A stretch of 64,000 nt of DNA from Butyricicoccus pullicaecorum (lineage in GTDB: Bacteria > Bacillota > Clostridia > Oscillospirales > Butyricicoccaceae), in NCBI GenBank assembly GCA_018366035.1, contig JAGZIW010000011.1:7310-71309 (forward strand), written 5' to 3'. Made by a program: the position numbers and the translations under genes. Within the stretch, counting starts at the first letter, position 1, and each line of letters begins with the position of its first letter. A model generated the notes under the pieces. That model saw nothing but the letters and a program-made list of their open reading frames with translations, had not been told where the DNA came from and did no database searches. Positions 6,552 to 15,341 of this stretch are shown in pieces.

Positions 6552-7880
6552 TTACTTCAACTCATTCCAATAGCCCCTATTTGCCTCAATCAATTCGTCT
6601 AAAATCGCTTTGCCGACTGCATAGGAGGGGACTGTACGATTGAGTAAGATTGCCTGCAACGCCGTTTGATAAGAGCCTGTCAATGCCGCTTCCACAGCCA
6701 GCTTTTCATATCCTTTCTGCGCCTCCATCAAGGATTTGTGAAATTGCGGAATGTAACCTACCGCAACCGGCTCGATTCCATCTGCACCTACATAACAAGG
6801 GACCTCTACCACAGCATCATGGTTAAAGTTTCCGATTGCTCCACGGTTCATTGTATTGATCACAAAGCGTTCATGTGTATTATTGATAATTGCATTTGCA
6901 ATATTGACAATGTAGTTTCCATGCACACCTGTGCAAAGTGTACTATTCTTTGTCGTTCCGTCCGCAATACAGCGTTCACAATCGTCAAAAACAACCTTTT
7001 CACGCACATCTAGAACATAATTTGCGCGGGTATAGTGAACGTCCATCTGCGCGACAATTTCATTGTGGAAATAGTAATAAGACATATAAACCAACGGAAA
7101 GAACTGCGGATATGCTGCAAATCCTTCTATTGCATGCTGATACATCTCTGACCAATAATTATCATGCTTATTTTCTGCTTCAGAATTTACCAGCTTGATA
7201 TCTTGCCCAGCAAGGACACGTTCACGCAGTACAGGCAATAGATCCTGCCCATTTTTATCATAGATATTGGTGAACCAGCCAAAATGATTGAGTCCAAAAT
7301 ACTTAAACGTCAATTCCTCATGCGGAATTTTCAAGAAGTCTGCAATTGTTTCTTCCTGAGAAATCGGCATATCGCAGATACATAGTGCCTTCGCATCGGG
7401 ATATGTCCGATAAATCGCCTCTGAAATCATCGCCTCTGGATTGCTGTAATTTAGAATCCATGCATCTGGACACAATTCCTGTGCCTTTCCAACAATATCC
7501 AAGATTGCTGGAATACAGCGCAATGCGAACGAAAAGCCACCCAATCCACAAGTTTCCTGTCCTAACAAACCATGCCGCAATGGAATTTTTTCATCTTTTT
7601 CTCGCTGCTGGTTGCAGCCCGGGCGAATCTGCACAAACAGGAAATTGGCATTTTGAAACGCTTCTTCTATATTGGTGGTATAAGATACTTGCACCTCACC
7701 ATCATGCTCTCTTGCATATAACTGACAGAATTTTCCCGTTCTTGCTGCGCGATCTGCATCGATATCATAAAGTGAAATTTCATTCAGCTTCAGATCTTCT
7801 TTTCGTGCAAGTAAAACCGCTACAATTGCCGGAGTGTAGGACGAACCTGATCCAACAATCACAAATTTATTCTTCCTCAT
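6552..7880 (-). CDS. GH4 6-phospho-alpha-glucosidase (GlvA/MalH-like)
   Basis: A 442-residue NAD- and metal-dependent glycosidase. The Rossmann motif GSGSSYTP is at residues 10-17. CDMP is at 169-172 and NHFGW at 198-202, supplying the metal ligands Cys169 and His199. In GH4, CDMP marks phospho-alpha-glucosidases such as GlvA and MalH, while CNVP marks the beta-acting members. It would cleave a 6'-phosphorylated disaccharide in the cytoplasm into glucose 6-phosphate and a free sugar by the redox-elimination mechanism of the family. GGAGG is 6 nt from the ATG. It is the last gene of the operon chbG-like, PTS, GH4. The natural substrate may carry an N-acetyl group, given the neighbour. Confidence 0.92.
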   Translation of the reverse strand: MRKNKFVIVGSGSSYTPAIVAVLLARKEDLKLNEISLYDIDADRAARTGKFCQLYAREHDGEVQVSYTTNIEEAFQNANFLFVQIRPGCNQQREKDEKIPLRHGLLGQETCGLGGFSFALRCIPAILDIVGKAQELCPDAWILNYSNPEAMISEAIYRTYPDAKALCICDMPISQEETIADFLKIPHEELTFKYFGLNHFGWFTNIYDKNGQDLLPVLRERVLAGQDIKLVNSEAENKHDNYWSEMYQHAIEGFAAYPQFFPLVYMSYYYFHNEIVAQMDVHYTRANYVLDVREKVVFDDCERCIADGTTKNSTLCTGVHGNYIVNIANAIINNTHERFVINTMNRGAIGNFNHDAVVEVPCYVGADGIEPVAVGYIPQFHKSLMEAQKGYEKLAVEAALTGSYQTALQAILLNRTVPSYAVGKAILDELIEANRGYWNELK

Positions 7881-7905
7881 ATGGAGCCTCCCAAAATCAA
7901 TACTA

Positions 7906-9324
7906 TCATATAATCTGGTTTATCTCATTCATAATATAACGCACTTCTGAACCAATAATAATCTGGATACTGGTGTCCGATAGCTTTACGATACCGCGTA
8001 CACCCATCTGCTTGATCTTTTCCAAATTTAGAAGCGAAGGATTCTTCACCTCAACACGCAGCCGAGTCATGCAATTTCCTATCGTTTCAATATTAGATGC
8101 TCCGCCCAGATTTTCAAGAATCTTCTTTGCCATATAAGCATAATTCTTGTTTGACAAAGTTGCGTTTTTTTCTTCTTCTGTCACTTCTTCTGTATCCACA
8201 AAATCATCTTCTCGCCCTAATGTCTTAATGTTATATTTTGTAATCAGAAAACGGAAAGTTATAAAATACAATACAAAAAATACAATCCCTACTGGGATAA
8301 TCCAAATTACATTGCTGCCAAGTCCCCAATTGAGTGTGAGATCAATGATATTGCCTCCGGAAGAAAATCCAATACGAATACCCAAAAGGTAACAAACGGC
8401 ACCGGCAAGACCCGTATAAAATGCATGTACAACGTACAACTGCGGTGCAACAAACATAAAGGAGAACTCAAGTGGCTCTGTGATTCCTGTAATAAATGAT
8501 GTAATTGCAGCTGAGCTCATAAGACCCTTTACTTCATTCTTACGTTTCTTTGCACATTGATACATCGCCAGCGCCGCTCCCGGCAACCCGAACATCATGA
8601 CTACAAAGAACATGGACAGGAAAAGACCCGCAGATGGATCACCTGCCAGAAAGCGTGTCATTTCACCCGTTACCACATCTCCAGACGGTGTTGTGTAGGA
8701 ACCAAGGTTAAAATAGATATAGGAGTTAAATACATGGTGCAAGCCAACTGGAATCAATAGACGATTCAGGAATCCGAAAATAAATACGCCTATCGCACCA
8801 AGGCTTGCAATACCCACAGCAAATACGTCCAGAGCATTTTGAATCGATGGCCAAATAAAGCTCAGCAGATAACCAAGCGCAACCGTTAAAACCGGTGCAA
8901 GCGTAATAACAAACTTCTCTCCTGTAAAAAAATCAAAAATTTTAGGGGTTTTCCATTCTTTGCTCTGATTGAAAATCCACGCAGTAAAGCATCCCACAAT
9001 GATACCCGCAAAAATACCCATATTAATGGATTCATCTAGAGAGAGTAGTGTAGATTTTAAGACCAAAATAGATAGAAAGCTGGCAACAATTGGTGAAATT
9101 TTATCCTTTGCCTTGGCAAATGCAACGACTGCGCCAAATGCAAATAAAATATCCATATTGCCAAATACAATATCTCCGGCAGCCTTCAGCAGCGGAAGAT
9201 TGAGCATATCCGGTGATGCGATACGGGACAAAATGCCTGCGATCGGCATTGCTGTAACCGGAACCAGCATAGACCGCCCCAGCTGTGCTAACTTCTTATT
9301 GAACTTGTTAAATATACTTTTCAT
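7906..9324 (-). CDS. PTS system EIICB component, glucose/maltose/GlcNAc superfamily
   Basis: A 472-residue sugar permease. The EIIC domain (about 1-365) has ten or so membrane segments, the family motif LLIPVGLHH and GITEPLEFSFMFVAP. After a charged linker, the EIIB domain carries the phosphorylation site Cys418 in NCMTRLR. No EIIA domain is fused and none is nearby, so a general EIIA-Glc must supply phosphate. It imports and phosphorylates a sugar that the GH4 enzyme then splits. AAGGAG is 8 nt from the ATG and overlaps the end of the chbG-like gene. Confidence 0.92.
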   Translation of the reverse strand: MKSIFNKFNKKLAQLGRSMLVPVTAMPIAGILSRIASPDMLNLPLLKAAGDIVFGNMDILFAFGAVVAFAKAKDKISPIVASFLSILVLKSTLLSLDESINMGIFAGIIVGCFTAWIFNQSKEWKTPKIFDFFTGEKFVITLAPVLTVALGYLLSFIWPSIQNALDVFAVGIASLGAIGVFIFGFLNRLLIPVGLHHVFNSYIYFNLGSYTTPSGDVVTGEMTRFLAGDPSAGLFLSMFFVVMMFGLPGAALAMYQCAKKRKNEVKGLMSSAAITSFITGITEPLEFSFMFVAPQLYVVHAFYTGLAGAVCYLLGIRIGFSSGGNIIDLTLNWGLGSNVIWIIPVGIVFFVLYFITFRFLITKYNIKTLGREDDFVDTEEVTEEEKNATLSNKNYAYMAKKILENLGGASNIETIGNCMTRLRVEVKNPSLLNLEKIKQMGVRGIVKLSDTSIQIIIGSEVRYIMNEINQII

Positions 9325-9336
9325 GTCCCATTCTCC

Positions 9337-10131
9337 TTAATCCAATGCAGCATAGTTGGTAAGTACAACATCTGGCAGCTGCTCCACAAATGTGCGAGAT
9401 TTTGGAGAAACCAGCAGATCCACTTCACACATTCGATGCAGGTTAAAGGAAGAATGCAGCATCACATCTGTATCCAGATAGGCGGGATGGCACATCACTT
9501 CAACACAATCATACTTTGTTAGTGCCTCACGCACTGCACGATGCATACTTTCTTCAATTGCCAAAGCATACTCTGGCAGCGCTGTATGAAAATGTACACC
9601 AGAACATTCGATAAAATCAATGAGTATGTTTCCACATGGAACACCATCTATATTTCCTTCTACCTGCCCTCCCTTTGAATTGCGCACAGGCAGACCGTAT
9701 TCTTTTGCCAAACGAACAAACACAGATTCTAAATCTTTGAATATATGTACATGATGGTGGGAATCCAGATGGGTTGGTTGAATACCTGCGTCCAACACTT
9801 TCTCAATCTGTGCTTTCCACTCATTATAGACTTCTGACGCATCGAGCACAGTTCCCTGATCTTTGTAAAAAGACAGCTTATGAAATTCTCCGTTCTTTTC
9901 CACGAGTGTTTTATGACCATCAAGAACTGGTGTTCCGCAGGTAAGTGTCAAATGTACACCTACGCCGAGTGTCGGATATGCCTTTGCAAGCGATACCGCA
10001 TGATCAAAACCAGACATTCCTGCCATCAACGTAGCAGAAGTCAAAACGCCCCGCAAATGACTTTCGATGATACCATAATTAACACCGTAGGAATAACCAA
10101 AATCATCTGCATTAAAAATCAGCTTTTTCAT
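9337..10131 (-). CDS. ChbG/YdjC family carbohydrate deacetylase
   Basis: A 264-residue metal-dependent deacetylase. NADDFG at 7-12 carries the catalytic aspartates, VGVHLTLT ends near 64, and HLDSHHHVH at 121-129 provides metal-binding histidines. CHPAY appears near the C-terminus. In E. coli ChbG removes one acetyl group from chitobiose phosphate so that the GH4 enzyme ChbF can cleave it. Here it is first in an operon with a PTS permease and a GH4 enzyme of the alpha type, which points to an N-acetylated alpha-linked disaccharide. That substrate is inference. Confidence 0.88.
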   Translation of the reverse strand: MKKLIFNADDFGYSYGVNYGIIESHLRGVLTSATLMAGMSGFDHAVSLAKAYPTLGVGVHLTLTCGTPVLDGHKTLVEKNGEFHKLSFYKDQGTVLDASEVYNEWKAQIEKVLDAGIQPTHLDSHHHVHIFKDLESVFVRLAKEYGLPVRNSKGGQVEGNIDGVPCGNILIDFIECSGVHFHTALPEYALAIEESMHRAVREALTKYDCVEVMCHPAYLDTDVMLHSSFNLHRMCEVDLLVSPKSRTFVEQLPDVVLTNYAALD

Positions 10132-10158
10132 ACAAATCCCCTTTCTTTTTGGTATCGC

Positions 10159-10201
10159 AAGTATAGCATTTTATACTTTTACTTGTAAATATGCGTACAG
10201 T
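10159..10201 (-). promoter_or_regulatory. Promoter and candidate RpiR operator of the chbG-PTS-GH4 operon
   Basis: Reverse-strand TTACAA, 17-nt spacer, TATACT, with the -10 embedded in an inverted repeat AAGTATA/TATACTT (10159-10165 and 10172-10178). An inverted repeat across a -10 fits a repressor site, presumably for the RpiR protein encoded at the other end of the locus. Confidence 0.6.
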
Positions 10202-10313
10202 CTTTTGAACTTTGTTCCAGAAATATGTTTTTTGTACCTGTTAATATTACCTAAAGAACTTCGGCTTGCCTTGTAACAAATAGCAAATTCCAGCGTAAAA
10301 TCTGGAGAATATC

Positions 10314-10354
10314 ACAAAAAAACGCAGATATCACATTTTCATGCAATATCTGCG
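10314..10354 (-). terminator. Terminator of trmB
   Basis: On the reverse strand, stem CGCAGATAT/ATATCTGCG (10354-10323) is followed by seven T residues. Confidence 0.88.
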
Positions 10355-10391
10355 AAAGCTTCTGCATACATTGTCCCCATGCAGCGGGATA

Positions 10392-11048
10392 TTATTTCAG
10401 CAGGTTCTGCGGGATTCTCTTTCTTGCCTCAACCCGATAAATCCGATATCCCTGTGACGAGAATTTTTCTTCATACTCTGTCATAATATTATCATAATCC
10501 GAATGATGCAAATCCAATGAAATATTTTGCAGCAGCCAACCATTCTGGCAAAGCTCACCCAAAGACCACTCAAAGAGGCGCTGATTATCGGTCTTAAAGA
10601 AAATTGCGCCATCTTCTGTCAAAATCTCATCATATACCGCAAGGAATGCGCGCCATGTCAAACGGCGCTTGCGCTGACGATTGGGCGGCCACGGATCCGA
10701 AAAATTCAGATAAATACAGGATATCTCACTCGGCGCAAAGATTTCATTGAGTGCAGCCGCATCAAATGATAAAAAACGCAGATTGGGTAAGTCCTCGTTT
10801 ACAGCCTTTTCGGTTGCCATAATCAGCGCGCCCTCCTCCTTTTCAATGGCAACAAAGTTAACCTCTGGATTACGGCGCGCATTTTCCAAAATAAACCGAC
10901 CCTTACCACAGCCAATTTCCAGCCGAATCGGATTCTCATTTCCAAACAACTGCTTCCATGCCCCGCGCTGTGCCCTCGGATCTTCTACCATAACAGACGC
11001 ACACCGTGCAAAGCGTACATCTAAATTTTTCTTTTTGCGCATTCTCAT
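10392..11048 (-). CDS. trmB: tRNA (guanine-N7-)-methyltransferase
   Basis: A 218-residue enzyme that methylates G46 in the variable loop of tRNAs with S-adenosylmethionine. Landmarks are the SAM site LEIGCGKGRFI, the acidic AIEKEEGALIMA, the catalytic FSDPWPP and the C-terminal TEYEEKFSSQGYRIYR. GGAGGA lies 10 nt before the chosen ATG; the ATG three codons upstream is only 1-2 nt from it and less likely. Monocistronic, with its own terminator. Confidence 0.95.
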   Translation of the reverse strand: MRMRKKKNLDVRFARCASVMVEDPRAQRGAWKQLFGNENPIRLEIGCGKGRFILENARRNPEVNFVAIEKEEGALIMATEKAVNEDLPNLRFLSFDAAALNEIFAPSEISCIYLNFSDPWPPNRQRKRRLTWRAFLAVYDEILTEDGAIFFKTDNQRLFEWSLGELCQNGWLLQNISLDLHHSDYDNIMTEYEEKFSSQGYRIYRVEARKRIPQNLLK

Positions 11049-11300
11049 GCGTTTCATTCCTCCAAATCGAAACTCTTTGTGCCCTTATTATAGCGTGTTT
11101 CTTCGTTCCTTTTCAAGCCTATCCTGCACTTTTATGCAAGAAACCTGCAAAACATGTGATTTTTCTGGCTATGTCCTTCTTCCCCGCTCTGACTTCCAGT
11201 GTTTTATCTTCATTGTCACCGTTTTCACGCGCATGTGTTCTGCTGAAAAAGCTGTTTTTGAAGGTTTTCCTTATACAACCGTATAGAAAGCAATCCAAAA

Positions 11301-11329
11301 TTGACAGCACACTATAAACCCGTTATAAT
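11301..11329 (+). promoter_or_regulatory. Promoter of malQ
   Basis: TTGACA at 11301-11306, 17-nt spacer, TATAAT at 11324-11329: a consensus vegetative promoter 46 nt before the ATG. The rest of 11049-11300 shows no gene. Confidence 0.92.
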
Positions 11330-11375
11330 GGCAATAGTATTACCCTCATTTTACGAAGTTAAGGATGGAATTTTC

Positions 11376-13037
11376 ATGGCATTTGACCGCGCAAGTGGCG
11401 TGCTCATGCACATCACCTCTTTGCCCTCTCCCCACGGTATTGGTACGTTGGGACAGGCCGCTTTCGATTTTGTAGACTTTCTGCGAAATGCAGGACAACG
11501 TTATTGGCAGGTACTCCCGCTCGGACATACCGGCTTTGGCGACTCACCCTATCAGTGCTACTCTGCCGCCGCTGGCAATCCGCTGCTCATTGATTTGGAT
11601 AAGCTGGTTACATACGGTATGCTCACAACTGACGAGGTTCGCGCCGCCGATTTGGATTGGAATCCTGACAAAGTAGACTATATGCAGCTAACCGAGGTAC
11701 GCTATCCCTTGCTTCGCCGCGCTTATATGCGTGCGAAAGAGATGCCCTATATCATGGCGGCTGTAAAGGCATTCCGCACCCACGCAGCCGACTGGATTGA
11801 AGACTATGCACTCTTTATGACTCTCAAAGAAGAACGCTTTGATGGAGCTCCGCTTTGGGAATGGGAAGATGCCGATTTGCTGCATCGTGATGCCAATGCA
11901 CTTGCCGCAGCACGGCAGGAATTCAAGGACGAAATTGATTTCCGTGTTTTCTTACAAACGATCTTCTTTGCGCAGTGGGGCACACTCCGTGCTTATGCAG
12001 CAAAGGCAGGCGTGCGTATCATTGGGGATATTCCCATCTATGTCTCTCCAGATTCGTCCGATGTATGGCAGAACCCTCATTTATTCAAGGTCGACGCAGA
12101 CTGCAAGCCGCAAAAAGTGGCTGGCGTGCCACCTGACTACTATTCTGCAACCGGACAGCTATGGGGAAACCCTGTTTATGCTTGGAAAGAGCACGAAAAA
12201 ACCGGATTTGCATGGTGGATCTGGCGGTTAAAACAAAACGCCGACTTATTTGATGTCATTCGCATTGACCATTTCCGTGGCTTTGAAGCGTTCTGGGAGG
12301 TCGATGCGGGCGAAGAAACTGCAATCCATGGCGCATGGCGGAAGGGTCCCGCGATGAAGCTGTTTCGTGCACTGGAGCAAGCGCTGCCAGCGCTTCCGAT
12401 TATTGCAGAAGATCTTGGTGTGATGACAGACAAGGTCAAGGCATTGCTGCGCAGTACCGGATTTCCCGGAATGCGTGTTATGATTTTTGGATTCAATCGA
12501 TTCGAGGATAACGATCACTTACCGCATAACTATCCGGTAAATTCTATTGTCTACACCTCAACGCATGACTCTCAGTCCATCTGCGAGCAGATTTTAGACC
12601 TCTGCGAACCAGATGACGCCGCCTTTGCCAAGGAATATATCCGTTGGGATTATAAGGAGCCGCTTGCATGGTCGGCAATCCGTACCCTATTTGCCTCTCC
12701 CTCCTCCATTGCCATGACAACGATGCAGGACTTATTAAATCTTGGGGCAGATGCGCGTATGAATGTCCCTGCAACCTTAGGCGGAAACTGGGCATGGCGT
12801 GTGCGCAAGGAAGGAATCAACGCTGACGTTGCCGCATTTTTACGCCGCGTAACCGATATCAATCGCCGCCTGCACCCAATTCCCGAAATATTTGAACAAA
12901 AACCATTGGCTGAAATCAAGTGCTGCTCGGTTACTGCGGATATGGATTATGGTGCCCATCGATATTGGACGGACGTAAATGAACAATATACCCTGCTTTT
13001 GAAAGCAAATGCCTTTTTCTCTCGCTTTGAGCTCTAA
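11376..13037 (+). CDS. malQ: 4-alpha-glucanotransferase (amylomaltase)
   Basis: A 553-residue GH77 enzyme that transfers alpha-1,4-glucan segments between maltodextrins. It begins with RASGVLMHITSLPSPHGIGT, then GDSPYQ. The catalytic nucleophile is Asp298 (VIRIDHFRGF), the acid/base is Glu345 in AEDLG, and THDSQ is the transition-state stabiliser region. It is roughly 50 residues longer at the C-terminus than compact bacterial MalQ. The ATG is 10 nt after AAGGA; the open frame extends upstream through the promoter and is not coding. Downstream a HAD-LUD fusion gene follows after 63 nt. Confidence 0.95.
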   Translation: MAFDRASGVLMHITSLPSPHGIGTLGQAAFDFVDFLRNAGQRYWQVLPLGHTGFGDSPYQCYSAAAGNPLLIDLDKLVTYGMLTTDEVRAADLDWNPDKVDYMQLTEVRYPLLRRAYMRAKEMPYIMAAVKAFRTHAADWIEDYALFMTLKEERFDGAPLWEWEDADLLHRDANALAAARQEFKDEIDFRVFLQTIFFAQWGTLRAYAAKAGVRIIGDIPIYVSPDSSDVWQNPHLFKVDADCKPQKVAGVPPDYYSATGQLWGNPVYAWKEHEKTGFAWWIWRLKQNADLFDVIRIDHFRGFEAFWEVDAGEETAIHGAWRKGPAMKLFRALEQALPALPIIAEDLGVMTDKVKALLRSTGFPGMRVMIFGFNRFEDNDHLPHNYPVNSIVYTSTHDSQSICEQILDLCEPDDAAFAKEYIRWDYKEPLAWSAIRTLFASPSSIAMTTMQDLLNLGADARMNVPATLGGNWAWRVRKEGINADVAAFLRRVTDINRRLHPIPEIFEQKPLAEIKCCSVTADMDYGAHRYWTDVNEQYTLLLKANAFFSRFEL

Positions 13038-13100
13038 GGCAGTCCGCGCACAGGGATTCATATCTGTGCTTGTGAAATCGAAAGGAGATCTTATAAAATC

Positions 13101-14330
13101 ATGAGCATCAAAGCCGTAATTTTTGATTTAGATGGTACACTGCTTGATACATTAGGGGACTTGACCAATGCCGTCAATGCCGCCATGCGGTATTACCAGT
13201 TCCCCCTTTTAAGTGAGACCGATGTATGTGCACGTGTCGGGAACGGTGTGCGCCGCCTGATTGAGCAAAGTGTTCCGGCAAACACAGAATCTCAAGTCAT
13301 TGATGATTGTCTCAAACGCTTTCAAGCACACTATGAAACCCATCTGGTAGAACGCACACACCCATATCAAGGGATTCCCGCAGTCATGGAAGCGTTTCAC
13401 AGCCGTGGTGTGCGCATGACAGTTCTTTCGAATAAATATCAGGCAGCCGCAGAGCGACTGATTTCTCATTATTTTCCCAATCGGATCACGCTGATCCGCG
13501 GAGAGATTGTTGGGATCCCGCGCAAGCCTGATCCAACTTCTACGAACCAAATCCTGAGCATGCTCAATGTGCAGGCAGACGAAGTCTTATATATCGGAGA
13601 TAGTGATGTAGATATGCAGACTGCCAAAGCAGCCGGTATCACTGCAATTGGTGCACTCTGGGGATTCCGCGACCGCGAATCTCTATTGGCAGCAGGTGCT
13701 GAGCACGTTGTTGAGCACCCTGAGGATCTCATTCAGCTGCTTGACCGCTTACAGCTTGATGCCGCCATGCAGGCTTTTGAGCGCAATGGTTTTACATGGA
13801 CATTCTGTGCAACCTCTGCACAGGCCGCTGACTATGTGGCAAGCCAATGCCACGGAAAAGTAATTGGCATGGGTGGCTCCGTTACATTGGATACCATAGG
13901 TATCTATGACATGCTGAAAAAAGAAAACGCGCAGGTTTCTTGGCACTGGAAGGGCGACGAAATTCTGTCTACCGGCGATGTGTTCCTGACCTCTGCAAAT
14001 GCGATTTCCGCAACCGGCGAAGTTGTGAATATTGATGGTGCGTGCAACCGAATTGCTGCATCGGTATACGGCTTTAATACCTGTTATGTAGTCTGCGGCA
14101 TCAACAAGCTGACCCCTGACCTAGACAGCGCAATGCGTCGTGCACGTGAGATCGCTGCACCGCTCAACACCAAGCGACTGGGTAAGCGCACCCCCTGCAC
14201 AGTCGATGGCCAGTGTCATGATTGTCACAGTCCCGAACGCATCTGCCGTGCCATGACGATTCTCATGGCGCCTCCTTCCCGTATGTGCCATTACGAAATT
14301 GTGATGGTTGGTGAAAACATCGGGTACTAA
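13101..14330 (+). CDS. Fusion: HAD phosphatase (phosphoglycolate phosphatase-like) + LUD domain
   Basis: A 409-residue two-domain protein. Residues 1-218 are a HAD phosphatase of the Gph type: nucleophile Asp9 and acid Asp11 in FDLDGT, a helical cap, LSNK near 108 and IGDSDVDMQTAKAAG near 170. Residues 219-409 are a LUD domain (LutC/YkgG relatives) with GMGGSVTLDTIGI and a cluster Cys366-Cys372-Cys375-Cys382 spaced CX5CX2CX6C. A strong ribosome site (AAAGGAGAT) precedes the ATG and there is no internal start with a good site at the junction. Stand-alone LUD proteins with this cysteine cluster are common in Clostridia and poorly characterised; the fusion is unusual to me. Confidence 0.88.
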   Translation: MSIKAVIFDLDGTLLDTLGDLTNAVNAAMRYYQFPLLSETDVCARVGNGVRRLIEQSVPANTESQVIDDCLKRFQAHYETHLVERTHPYQGIPAVMEAFHSRGVRMTVLSNKYQAAAERLISHYFPNRITLIRGEIVGIPRKPDPTSTNQILSMLNVQADEVLYIGDSDVDMQTAKAAGITAIGALWGFRDRESLLAAGAEHVVEHPEDLIQLLDRLQLDAAMQAFERNGFTWTFCATSAQAADYVASQCHGKVIGMGGSVTLDTIGIYDMLKKENAQVSWHWKGDEILSTGDVFLTSANAISATGEVVNIDGACNRIAASVYGFNTCYVVCGINKLTPDLDSAMRRAREIAAPLNTKRLGKRTPCTVDGQCHDCHSPERICRAMTILMAPPSRMCHYEIVMVGENIGY

Positions 14331-14367
14331 GCAGGGTGTTCAGTTCTCATTGATATCCACAAAACAG

Positions 14368-14402
14368 CAGGCACAGTGCCATTCCGCGCTGTGCCTGTTC
14401 TT
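14368..14402 (+). terminator. Terminator after malQ and HAD-LUD genes
   Basis: Nine-bp stem CAGGCACAG/CTGTGCCTG (14368-14397) with a 12-nt loop, followed by TTCTT. The T tract is modest. Confidence 0.6.
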
Positions 14403-14477
14403 ATATCTATGTGTCTCAGACAATCTGAAATTTTTATATATGCTGAAAAAGCATGATGTGACCCTATTCCCTATTTT

Positions 14478-15326
14478 TTACTCCTGCTCCTGCAATGCAA
14501 GCTGATAAAGCGCATTTTTCTTCACACCATATTCAGCCGAAACCATTTTGACCGCATCTTTCAACGTTTCTCCCTGTAAAAGCCGCACCTGTACTGCTTG
14601 CAGGGCGCGCTCCATTGCGGCATCTGCATCTTCTTCTGTCACGATTTCAGGGGCGCCTTCTACAATCAGTACAAATTCACCGCGCGGCGGATTGTCCGCA
14701 AAATAGTCCACAGCTTCGCCCAAGGTACAGCGGCGCGTCTCCTCATGCAGCTTGGTTAATTCCCGAGACAATGAAATATGCCGCTCTGCACCAAACGCAG
14801 CACACAAATCCTCTAAAGTTGCACGCAGCTTGTGCGGTGCTTCATAAAAAATCATTGTACGCTTTTCATCACGCAGCATGTCCAAGTGCGTTCTGCGTGC
14901 CTTTTTATTGACGGACAGAAAGCCTTCAAAGCACCAGCGTCCTGTTGGCAGTCCAGAAGCTGCCAATGCACAAACTGCCGCACAACACCCGGGTACAGGA
15001 ATTACCGGTATCCCCTCCGGTGCACACAGGGCAACGAGATCCTCTCCCGGGTCAGAAACCGCCGGTGTTCCCGCATCGGTCACAAGTGCACAGCTTTCTC
15101 CAGCCAGCAGGCGTGATAAAATTTCTTCTCCACGCTGCCTGCGATTGTGCTCATAGTAGCTGATAAGCGGCTTTGCTGGAAGCTCGAGCGCTGTCATCAG
15201 CTTTTTGGTGACACGGGTATCCTCCGCAGCGACAAAATCCACTTCACGCATCACTGCGCAGGCACGCGGCGAAAAATCACCTAAATTTCCAATTGGGGTT
15301 GCTACCAGATATAATGTACCGGACAT
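14478..15326 (-). CDS. rsmI: 16S rRNA (cytidine1402-2'-O)-methyltransferase
   Basis: A 282-residue member of the tetrapyrrole-methylase fold. It opens with GTLYLVATPIGNLGDFSPRA, then EDTRVTKKLM, LISYYEHN, LVTDAGTPAVSDPGEDLV and FEGFLSVNKKARRTHL, all RsmI landmarks. RsmI 2'-O-methylates C1402 in the ribosomal P site. It is 15 nt downstream of trmN6 in the same operon, an arrangement common in Firmicutes. Confidence 0.95.
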   Translation of the reverse strand: MSGTLYLVATPIGNLGDFSPRACAVMREVDFVAAEDTRVTKKLMTALELPAKPLISYYEHNRRQRGEEILSRLLAGESCALVTDAGTPAVSDPGEDLVALCAPEGIPVIPVPGCCAAVCALAASGLPTGRWCFEGFLSVNKKARRTHLDMLRDEKRTMIFYEAPHKLRATLEDLCAAFGAERHISLSRELTKLHEETRRCTLGEAVDYFADNPPRGEFVLIVEGAPEIVTEEDADAAMERALQAVQVRLLQGETLKDAVKMVSAEYGVKKNALYQLALQEQE

Positions 15327-15341
15327 ACATAAAACACCTCT

